Assembly: GCA_936450465.1 (NCBI GenBank)
Contig: OW388302.1
Coordinates: 13,045,530-13,109,529 of the forward strand
From: Gibbula magus
Taxonomy: Eukaryota; Mollusca; Gastropoda; Trochida; Trochidae
Length of the DNA stretch: 64,000 nt
Reading direction: 5' to 3'
Positions within the stretch are counted from its first letter, which is position 1; every line of letters starts with the position of its first letter. The position numbers were made by a program, and so were the translations under genes. Below, piece after piece: positions 10,411 through 22,400 of this stretch. The notes beneath the pieces were generated by a model. That model ran no database searches, was not told where the DNA came from, and saw only the letters and a program-made list of their open reading frames with translations.

Positions 10411-13400
10411 ATGTTGTACCGGCCTCTTTGTTCCTTGGTTGGTTTGGTTCTCCATTGTTTCCTAAAGAGAAATGACAGTCCTGAAGCCGGTTCTATGAAA
10501 TATATTGAGTTTGTGTCAAAATCCAAGCTACACTGTTTGGCTAAAGGAGCACAGGGCGCATCGATAGGAAAAATCATCTTCACAAAAGATCAACGCTGTT
10601 TCATCGCAAGAAGTGAAATAAATGGTATGTATGTAGTTATAGAGAGGACAGGGTTCGAATCCCGGTGAAGACACTCACAAATGTGACCTGGTTCTCACTC
10701 TATGTTGCATCCCTGGCTAAGGCACTGCGTCCACATTGCACTCAGTCCGCCCAGTTGTTTAAATGGGTGACTGTACACGGCAGGAGTAGTAGGTACTCAC
10801 TACAGGGTAATAATATAAACAGCGGTTTGAGCATTCATTCCAGAGGGGGAACACGAACCATTGGCTCTATAGGGCATTAGGCTTTAGTTGCCAGAGGTAT
10901 ATAACCGATTTACAATTTATAATCCACATGGGTCAAATGTCTAAACGATACAAAAAATTGCAGTTTTTAGGCTTAGGAAAAAGTAGACGAATATAGCTCT
11001 TGAGGTCGTTGCTTATCTGGTATTTCTAATCCCAATTGGCTTAGCAGTCTACACATGGTTTCAACTTTCGAGTCTGGATCCAGTTTCACAAAAAATCGTA
11101 ACTTAGTTTACGAGTGATTTTCACACGTAAACGTAAATCTACGTTTTGCATGCGTTTCACAAAGAATTGTACACGTAACTTAGTAGCGATATCACACGTA
11201 TATCTACGAGTGCCTTTAGTAATATGCTTACGTGCGAAATCTTGGTTACTTCCGGTCAACTCTAAGAGTACCTGCGTTAAAATATGGCATCCTTGATAAT
11301 TGTACAAGCAGAGATTGCGCGACATTTGAAGCGAGAACGTGTGTTCCGCGACAGAACACAAGATCTCAATGTACTCGATGATCGAGCTTTGATTTCTCGG
11401 TATCGATTTCCAAGAAGAGTTATCCTAGAGCTGACGGATCTAATCAGACCAACTATCGAGAGACCAACTTCGCGTTCCAACGCTATTCCTGCCCACATCC
11501 AGGTAAAATCATTGGGAATATCCAACATTGACAACATGAAAACAGCGTTAAATTTGAAAATACAAGCTTAGAGTTGCCCCCCTTTGTTGATCGGTGTAAT
11601 ACGAAATGATGTTCCCGTGAAAAAAGATCCTATTGTGTAAATACTAAATATACGAATATCTAACCTTTAAATGATATTTTGTAACTTACGAATATCCAAC
11701 CTTATAAAGTTATAGATTTAATATGTTGTAATGATATTTAAAAAATATTCAATACCTTATTTATACTGAATTAATTTTTGCAATGTTAATTACAGTGATA
11801 TTTAATTACAGTGATATTTGCTTTGATAAAAAATAATACATTTGGACTTGATGCGTCTATGTTAAAATATAATTTGTTTGATTTTAATAGTGGCAATAAT
11901 AGAAAGCTTTAATGATTTAATAATTTAATAATTCTGTTATTATTTTAAAATTTAACAAAAAATGTTTCCAAATTTCAAGAAAATATTTCCAATGACAGGT
12001 AATGACGACACTCCGATTCCTGGCCAAAGGGAATTACCAATCAGAAACTGGAGACATTCATGGAATTTCTAGGTACGAACCAGTCCAGTGTCCAGTGTAT
12101 AACTGAACTACATATTAGATCAACTATTTACAAACCTATTGTTTTGAATAAATTTGGAAGAAGATAATGTCAGCCGTGAAATAAAAACAACATAATTAAT
12201 TAATTTATATTTTATTATTAAATCCTAAGTGAAAGGGGAACTAATTGTTATGCAATTAATAAAAGAATATAAAATGTGTATCTTACCAATATTCGTTCAA
12301 AAGGTGGGTGTTTGTAAGGCTTATTATATATTATCTAATGATGTTATTCTTGTAATTACATGAGAAAAGGTTCGTGTTCACTTTGAGCGGACGCTAGGAA
12401 CATCCTGCACAATAGTATCAAAGTGATGTCATAAGCAAATTCGTTACGTCTCACCACTGTTTTGTGACGTCAAATTATATCAGTCACTGTAGCTTGATAG
12501 ACAGTTTATTTCACTGATAAATCCCAGTATTTCATTGCTCGTCATGTAATAATGAAGATTATAAACAATTCTTAATTAAAATTATTTTTTCATGCAGATC
12601 ATCAGTTTCAAGGGCACTTGCAAGTGTCTGCACTTCCCTAAATTCCAAGTTGTCTAACATCAACTTTCCAGTTGATGCTGCACAATTGCGGGAAATGAAA
12701 CGCGAATTCTATGACATCGCAGAGTTCCCAAACTGTGTTGGGGCCATTGATGGGACTCTTATACCTGTTCAAGGTATGGCTGATGACGCCCCTTACGTTT
12801 GCAGAAAGGGGTTCCATGCCGTGAACGTTCAGGCAGTAGTTGATGCAAAAATGAGGTAAATTCTATTTGTAAAATTCAAAAAAGTAAATTTTACAGTTTA
12901 AAATATCCCTTAAATTGCAAAAGTTTGAATTTATTAAGAAATAGATTTCATATTTGTTTTGTTCCCTGGTTTATAAACTGATTGAAGAGTACAAATTAAA
13001 CAGGTATAAATGTCGGAGCTTGTCAACAGCATTTATACAAAAGTTTAACTTGCAAGAAATGTTCTTACTTATATAATGATTAATAACAATTTAACAAAGT
13101 GGTCAATTAAATTTGAATTTTAGTTAAATATTTGTAAAACCCGCTTTTCAGATTCATCAATATAAATACGAAATATCCCGGTACAACCCATGATGCGTTC
13201 ATCTTGAACTCCTCCATGGTACCGGAGCTCATGCAGGGACTCCCTGAGGGTGGGTGGCTACTTGGAGATTCTGGCTACCCCTTGAAGACCTGGCTGCTCA
13301 CTCCAGTAAACAACCCACGTTCACCAGGACAATCACGATTTAACGCCGCCCACATGAAAACAAGAACAGTTGTTGAGAGAGCCTTTGGCATCCTCAAATC

Positions 13401-16400
13401 AAGGTTCAGGTAAATGAGCAGAACACATATGTGAAACTTGTGATAACATTTTATTCCATAAATAAAAGTATTTTGCCTAAGGTTAACAAAATTAAAATTG
13501 GTTACATGGTTTAACAGCAGTGATAGGAATAGAGCCTTAGCTTGAAAATAGATTTCGGTGCATGAAAGATACACTCATATATTCATCCCTAATTACAACA
13601 TGGTTATATTAGGGATAACACCACCTTCAATAGTACAAATTCTTGTACTTTTTCTGGCAGAGTCCCATACATCCTCAGAGTAAGGCTACTACCGCCAACA
13701 TTGACTGTACCAATGGATTACCACACAATGCAGTACAGTCAATGCTGGCGATAGTTACCTTACTCTGAGGATGTGGGTTCGAATCCTACATGGGACTCGA
13801 CACGAAAAAGTACAAGAATTTGTACTATTGAAGGTGGTGTACTTACATTTATAAAACGTCACAATATACTTTCCAATGTGTTCACAATTTCATTTACAGA
13901 TGTCTGAGTAAGACTGGGGGTGCACTTCCCTTCAACCCTGTGAAGTGCTCCAAGGTGATTGAGACCTGCTTCAGGCTACACAATCTGGCCACAAACAATT
14001 TCAAAATTCCATTGCCGAATGATGATGCAGTTCAGCTGATTTTTAATAACAATATTTGTCGAAATGAACCAGCCAGGGAAGCTCAAAATGTGCGAGAAAG
14101 GGTCATTTCCCAATTTTGAATATTGTATGAAATGAAATAAGTCCTGATGATTTACATAGCCCTAGGCAATATTTTCCATGGGTCATTCTCAGAAAATGGA
14201 GCAATTTGGTGGATGTGACAACAAAAATGTCAGTGATGTTACCAATGCATTTTAAAGTTTTACCTTAATAACTAATCAATTATAACATGGTCATACTTGG
14301 GATAAAACTATCTGCAATAGTACAAATTCTTGTACTTTTTCGGGCCGACATTGGCACTCAATTATCCTTCATCACTGTTAGTGTTACAGTATTTATAATC
14401 ATTTAATTTTATTCTTTATAAAAGAAACATGGACAATACATTCTTTGAAGGGCATTGAGAATTAGCATACATAGGAAGCAGAAACTGGAACAGGAATGGA
14501 CAGAAGAAAGAAGTTGTAAACTGCCAGGCAAAAGAAAGTACTCACTTCTGTTGATTTTTTTATATGTATTATACTAAGTAACTTAATTGCAAATTTATCA
14601 TCCAAAACTGGCTCCCACAGTAGATATCACTTGTGAGAGATCAAGCTATATCTCCTAGGAGATATCGTTTTGGCAGTAGATTTTGTACAATGCCCTGTCA
14701 CCGTCAACTACATGACATCACAATGCTAAATACATCATCAAGTAATGACATCACAATGCTATGGCATCATAATCATGATGACGTCACAATGCTATGACAT
14801 CACCGCACTGGAAGTCAATTGGCAGAGTTGTGCTCAGATATGTACACTATTTTCATTTAAACGTAATAAGAATGATTTTGGAGGATAAATAGAATCTCAC
14901 CCTAGTGTCTTCTGATATCAAATATATCAACACTCGTTGATGAAAGTATAAATATCCTCGGCAAGCCCGGATATTTGTAACTGTTATCAACTCGAGTTGA
15001 TATATTTGATATCAGAAGACACTAGGGTGAGATTCTCTATATATCAAGTTTTCAATGTCATAATCTAAACTGAAAAGTACAGGTGTTTAGTCAGCAGTCA
15101 ATGAATACTTCTACATGTTTTTCTTAATTTTTTGAAAATTTGGAAATGTTTAAATTTCTGAAATGTTTTTTATTTTGTGTAATACACAGCTGTTCATCAA
15201 CATATAAAACATATTCTAAGTGAAAATTGATAAATGTGCCTGATTCTGCACACATTTACAACATATTAAACATGGTAGAGGTGAGTAATCCTTTTGCCCA
15301 ACAGTTTACATCCATAACATAGTATTCATATTTTGATTTTTAGTGAAATTTTATAACAGGAGAGACACTCAAGGGGGATCTTTGACTTGGAGGATTGATC
15401 TTATCATTTATACAGTTTAGGATTTCTTTGATGTCTTGCAATGACTTAACTTTTTCCCTTTCATTTGATCTTGAAAGGTCCTTTCCTGCTCCAGTTTCTG
15501 CTTCTTTAACTTTAACAATTCCGAGGGCAGGTCCAATTCTGTAAATAGAAATGATGAATTTTCTCATATATGTATAATCGATGATCTGAGATAAAGAATT
15601 TCCTTGGTCTTTATCAGCAAAATCAAGTATGAATTAAAAATCATTTTACCCTGACATTTTAAAATCCTTAATTTTGATTGTTTTTTTAATATAATTCAAA
15701 TGTTATGTTCAAATTAATTTTTACAGGTATGTATAAACTGACACTAAACAAAAGTATGTTACCTGATCTTCTCTTGCAACTCTGCAATTTTGGTTCTGCA
15801 TGATCTGTAATAAAATTTGATTATCAGTTTTGGTAATGAAGACAATAATGTCAAAAAGGTTATATTTTTTACAGGAGAATTATTAAGCATCAAAATCATT
15901 TTAAAAGATTTGTCAGTTTAAATATTTTGTACATATAAATATAGAGCATCTCACCCAAGTGTCTTCTTGTATCAAATATATAAATAATTAGGCTATATCA
16001 AACACTGCACTGTCGTTATGTGTCCTGTTGTACTTGCTCAGGTAATATTACCTTCTGAAATTATTTGACATAGATTTGGCAAGTTCAGAACATATAAATA
16101 CTCACCCTTTTTCTTCATTTTCCTGGCATTACTTTCTCCTGAAAAATATTGAATTGTGAGAAGTATATGACAATGTGCATAATAAAAGTGGTGTTTATCA
16201 GTGAAATAAACTGTCAATCAAGCTACAGTGAACATAACTTTAATTATATGATTGCAGGTGAAATACCGGGATCTATCAATGAAAATAAACCGTGTTATCA
16301 GTCACTAGTGAAAATAACAATGGAACGTGTTATCAGTCACTAGTGAAAATAACAATGGAACGTGTTATCAGTCACTAGTGACTGATATAACAATGACCTA

Positions 16401-19400
16401 ACTTCATAAAACAATGCTCAGACGTCATGTTATTTTAAATATTATCATTCGTGGCTGGGCCACTCGATATAAACTTTCTACCTCACTCGATGAGATAAAC
16501 ATGGTATTTGTCAAGAAAAGCCAAATATCCTTTATATATTTTCACTGCGACCAGTGACTGACCAATCCTGAAAATATAAACCTTCTACCTCACTCAATGA
16601 GATAAACATGTTGGTATTAGTCAAGAAAAGACAGATATCCTCTATTTATTGACTGTGTATCCAATGCAAGTGAGAGCTCCACGCTTGACTGAATATTTTA
16701 TCTGTGCAGGGGATGATGTAGAATGGGATGTACTCTTTTAAAGGTTATTTCAGTCAATTTGACAACAAAACTAACAGTATATTAATTGAGAATTTTTGTT
16801 TACATCCTCAAACTAAGATTATAAGATCATGTCAATGGCTCTCTTTAAACGAGAAATGTCAATGTAATCTTTTCAATTTCCTAGGTGTACATACCTGGTT
16901 CAGGGGTAGTACCGACCGTACAACTGACACCGGCCTCCTCTGCGCAGCTGACATTGCATGTCACCGTTGCTATTTCAATATTACCTGTCAACATAAAATA
17001 TTATAAATAGATATTTATATGGGATTATTGTACATAGTTAAAGTGAGATGAAACATTTCAATGAATATATATAGTACATTAGTGACTGCCAAGTTTGACA
17101 CTTACTAATTGAATTGTCATCTCTGCTGTTAGCTATCATCTGTCTATAATAGTAAAATATATTGTGAAAATTGATTAAAACTTTTGATACCATTATAAAA
17201 TTATATTTGATACAATTATAAAATACATGTTACAGTGTTCATATATTATTTTGCAAAATTACCATTATCACAGGGAGTGGCAGCCTGCTCCTCGCACTGC
17301 ATTGATGATTCTGTAAATAAATACATTGATACTTAATACTTTTGTATTTTGGTGTTTTTTTACAGCTCACCTGGACTATAAGGCCAGATGTCATCTGTCT
17401 ATTAGTTTTAGGTGTGTTAAGCATATTGCCTAAATCTTTTAAATGACTTTTTCCTTCTTACCTTGTAGTATGGTCAAAGAAGTGATAAATTGCCAATATG
17501 GAAAATTTTAGGCCACACGGACAATGTCCTAAAAAAACTTTTACTTGATATATGCTTTTTCATCAACATTTAATAGAGCTAATAAACATGCAAAAAGTGA
17601 TGAGCTACAAAGTCTATTGGCTCTATTATGTTAATAACCTACCTAGCAATTGGGTTGCTGCCGTGTCTACTCCTCCTTCTATACCACTGATGGCTGTGGG
17701 TGACAAAGTCCTCAGAACCTGAAATGATTTTTACTCATTAATAACTGTTCTCAGGTTAAAAATCAGATATTATGGTAACATTCCAAACAAACTATTCCAC
17801 AGGCGATATATCCCAGCATGAATTTGAAGGATAATAGACAATATTTGTAACTTTGATCAAATTGTGTATATATTTCCATTTGAGAAGACACTGACTTAGG
17901 CGATATTCTCTATTTATAATATGTAGATTAAAAACACATTTATTAAAGGAATATCTGCTGTTATCGTTTATGATTACAAAGTATTACGTACTATTTTCTC
18001 CCAACATTTCCAGAAAAGTCAGGGGCAGGACCACCTCCAGTGGCTGTCGCCTGTTTCAGCCGCATCGCCTCTTTCCGCTTAACGGCACACTGGGCGTCCT
18101 GCCACCTCTTCTTCACTTCCTCGACTGTCCTCTGACAGCCGAAGGTTACTGCATTGACACTTTATAAAAAAAAAAATAGAGGTTTATAACATGTTCACTG
18201 ATGAATTTAAATAAAAAATTAAAATAAATAAAAACATCAATCCAAAGGGGAGGGGAGAGAGATACACACAGAAAATTCAAACTATAAAAGCATAAACAAT
18301 ATAATCATGTTTCCTTTAAATATTTTGAAAATTGTGGAACATAATTTAAGTTTTTTAGGGAATTGTTTTTGTGAATTTCTGATAAACAGTACAAAAAAAT
18401 AAAAAATTAGGCATCATAAAACATTTTGCTTTCTGACATATAAAATGTCAATGGTAAACAACAAATTATTACTGCCATCTACCAGTCATTCACTGAAATT
18501 CTGAAATATTTTTAAAATCTCTATAAAACATAAAATTGATCTTAAAGATAAAACTACATTATTTTATCACGACATATTTTTTCATATATGATCATTGATG
18601 TTATTGTATGGGTATTAATGGTCCTGCACCTCTTAGGTGCGTAGATTTACCCTACAGTAATATTGGACATAATTTAAAAGAAAATTGTCTTCAGGGCAAT
18701 CTTAATTTATGGCAATATTCTTTACAATAAGAGCGAAAATTGGGATCAAGACTAAACCCTCATTTATGAGGGTTCAAATTGAAGTCGTTAATTTGAAGAA
18801 ATTTCATTTAAAATGGTGTCAATGGTGACCAAACGAGTATATAATGTCAGTTCAATATTAAAAATGAATCGATATACTAGAATCGATCGAATTTTAATTG
18901 TTGATATTTGATTTGTTATGTTGAAACAAGATAACGAATGACAGTCGAAAGTTGCAAACTTACCAAGCGGTGACAGCCGACCAGGCGGCTTGCTTTTTTT
19001 CTTGTGTGAGCGACGGACTGAATTTTCCCTTGATCGTCAGGATCCGCCGCTCCACCCCGTCACATAACACCTGCATGGACGCGTCGTCCCAGTTCGGTTT
19101 TCGAACTTTCTTGGCATCCATCACGAATTAAGTAGACGGTAGGAAGTCTAGACTGCGCATGTCTCGATATACCGGAATTGCCTGTTACTAGGTATTTCCT
19201 CTACTCCAGCACAAAAGAGTTAGTTACACGTAAGTTACAAGCAACTAGTTTAGTTGTGATTTTACGTGTGATTTTGTGAAACGGACGTTCGCTACTCGTA
19301 AACGTAAATTTTAGTTGCACGTAAATATTACACTTAGACGTAGATTTACGATTTTTTGTGAAACGGGGTCCTGGTTTGCTCCAAAAGGAAGGCAAAATAG

Positions 19401-22400
19401 CTTTAAGGTCAAACTTCAATTTATAATCCCCATTATCTGTATGCAATACTAAAGCTGGCTGGGATTCACAGGTTCACCAAATCTACAATTTATAATACCC
19501 ATGGGCTTAATAGTCAGTAGACAGCAATTCATCTTGCTATGCCTTTTCGTTCTTGAGAAGACGATGAACATAAATTTTTAGGTCATGGTACTTATTTGGG
19601 GCCACAGACAGCAAATCTTTTATTTATAACCGTTGGCCATGGTTTTTGTGCAATATATTTCAGGTTTCTAGCTCTTTTCGTTCTGAAGAAGACGGTGAAA
19701 TTTTTTTTTTAGGTTATGGTATGTAACCCCGCTATTTTTGGCTAAAGGGTCACCAATTTTCAATTTAAATTCCCAGTCTGTTTCAACTAACAGGTGTAGG
19801 CGCAAAGGCCGTTGCCAATATCAACAGTTTTGTCGTTATGATGCACTGTGTCTGGGGTTTTACTCTGATATGTATTTGGTGAGAAATAACTTCAATGATC
19901 AACGTGGTCAGGTAATCATATTGGTATTGCTTTCGTGGCTCTGCGTCTTTCTGCTCTGCGGAATGTGTCTCTCAGCCATACTATATTACTAAAGCCCATT
20001 TTAACTGACATACCTCAAAACTATCACATGGTTTACTCGTACTGTAGCGCAGGAAGTATGGCTCATTTGGAACAGAGGTTGCGTGGGAATAATAACTGAC
20101 TGGAGAAAACAGCGTGTGACAGCAATGTTACCTTGATAAAGTAGTCCCGTATTTTGTATAACCCTAAACGCTTGGAGGCTATTCTTTGTAACTGGTTTCA
20201 TCCCTGTGAATATCCCGATTTGACCACTGACAATGAACTTCAGCAACAACGAGCGTCTCTCCTTGAATGAGTGATCCGAGTCATGCTTTGATAATCCGAG
20301 AGTTTGATTGTGAATCCCTGTCCCACATTTATTAATTAGTTGGCAAACATGGGATGTCACCTTAGGCGAGAGACTTTATTTAAAAAGAGTATCTATTCAC
20401 ACATCAGTACAACTGAGTTTCCCGTGAACGTTGTGTTTGAGGAAACCTTCAAGATCTGTATTTGGCAGGTTGGTTTAGACCTGGGTAATAATACAGATAT
20501 TATGCATTCAGCAATCCATTCTGTGTGGACATGTGCGCTTCATACATTCCCTTTTAATTGAAAACGTCATTTTCACATTTATGACATTTTTTACGGGGCA
20601 CGTGACCTGGTTTAACCAATCAGAAGCATGTCACTTATATTCAAAACATGAAATTTATTGCAGTTTGTCTAATTGAATCGTTTCAGGTGCTCTGAGCTAA
20701 CCATATATCCTAAAAACATCAAGAAATACTCGCAAACATTACCAAAAATCCTCTTCAATAAACATGCATTCTAAAATCATTCCCCATCCCCCTCACCCCG
20801 TTTATGACTGGTTCTCAAGATTTGCAACTTGGTGTTAATTGTTACTAAGTATAAGTCGAGTTTTGTATCAGTTGGATTCTTAATAATAGAGTACATATGT
20901 TAGCCCTTGATATATCTCAATCATCTTCGACAAGTGTTTAATTTTGTCTTTAAGGAGAGATGGGACCTAGAATTGGAACTTGCTTACGGTAACATTTTTC
21001 GACGACAATTTATTGTTGTGAATAAGTCTGTTGTGAATAATAGATGGATTGCGTTGTTTTGGGCAAAGGCTTATCTGTACAGTAACGGGGAGTGCTTAAA
21101 TTTGCCGTAACGCCTTTTTAACGGTCATTTTTCGAAGTGCTGCATATCGTTACTGTCACCTATATTCGCGGTAAATATGTTATAACGTGTGTTATTCGAA
21201 TTACATGCGTATCTCAAGTTAGTGACGAATTTAAATAGCATAGTATAATCAACTGATAGTTATTCTTTCGTCGTGCACTCTTAGATTGCTAATATGTTCA
21301 ATAATTATTACTTGGAAGGCCGTCAAAGTTACACTTGAAATCATCAAAACTGCCGTGACGTCAGATTTTTACGTTTATGTAGGTAATTTAAAAAATGACG
21401 TTAAAGTGACGAAAAATGTTTAGTGACCGCCTATTATTATTTCTCAATTCGTTTGTTCAGTTAACTACGCACATCATATTAAAGTTTTATCAATATCTAA
21501 AATATGTGTGTTGGTGACAAATCCTGTTGAACATGCGAAAGACGATGATAAAAATGCCGTTTTTAATTAAAAAGTGCTTTATTTAATTGTGTTTCTCTTT
21601 CCCAGCGTCATTAATTTTCGAAATATAGATTTGCTATAGATTCCCGTAAGTGACTGAAATGTATCTGACAGGAATCAGAGTTTATTCGTTGAAAGTGAGC
21701 GCTTAATTCAAATACACCAAATCAGTCAAAATGACTTTATTTGCCGACGGGTGTATTATAAATAATGCCGATAGCTCTTTAAATTGTTCGGTGACCTCAA
21801 GATTGTCTTGCATTTGTTTATAAAAGACAAAATAAACTTGCTTTTTTTGAAAAAATAAACAAATTCTAAAATATTTGATTTCATCGTCCCATCTCTACTT
21901 AAGTATATCAATTAACTGAAATCGTTTCTTTAAAAGAAGGAAAAATCGTAAACGTGACAAAGACAGAAGTAACAAGGATGCTATATTATTTAATTTTGAA
22001 CATCATAGATTCCTAAAAACAAATTGCACTATTTCTATTCTTTTTGAGAAAATAGTCATATTTATAAGTATAAAATAATATTTTCACAAATGGCATAATG
22101 ATATATATATACATGTCATTCGGCGAGGAATGATCAATGTTCTATTTATTAAACATAACAACCTGACAAAGTCGGTTATATCCCCGCCAAGTGAGAAAAG
22201 TTACACATGCTTCACAAGAATATATACTTCCCAAGATATAGTAAACATTAGTTTTCAAATCTGTTCTTCTGGCGAACTTCTGAAAAAGCATTTTGAATTT
22301 TGCTCCGTAATCAAGATTTTTTTCCATGCAAATGGCTTGAAATAAAAAGCCTGAAAAAGGTGAACAAAACCCAAAACAGATCTATCCATGGTTACTGTTT

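Larger units (their letters stand above)
11077..19370. mobile_element. Complete PIF/Harbinger DNA transposon, 8294 bp
   Basis: The left end gatccagtttcacaaaaaat (11077) pairs with the right end, whose reverse complement begins gaccccgtttcacaaaaaat (ending 19370). Both continue with cgtaa. The outermost bases are flanked by CTG at 11074-11076 and 19371-19373, a 3-bp target-site duplication as expected for PIF/Harbinger. Subterminal regions (about 120 bp each) repeat gtttcacaaa and acgtaaa motifs. The element has the two expected genes: a DDE transposase (11284-14119, +) and a Myb/SANT-like protein (15417-19121, -), arranged convergently. Nested SINE-like foldbacks and palindromic repeats in the introns and spacer enlarge it beyond the size usual for the superfamily. 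Confidence 0.88.

Noticed and set aside
15340..15567. 75-codon minus-strand frame as an independent gene
   Set aside because: It is the wrong frame of the last Myb-gene exon. Exon phases select the frame with the Leu/Lys-rich tail ending at 15417.
20001..20360. 119-codon minus-strand frame
   Set aside because: No recognisable domain, no paralogue in the window and no splice support. Its length is not exceptional among the many unsupported frames in this window.
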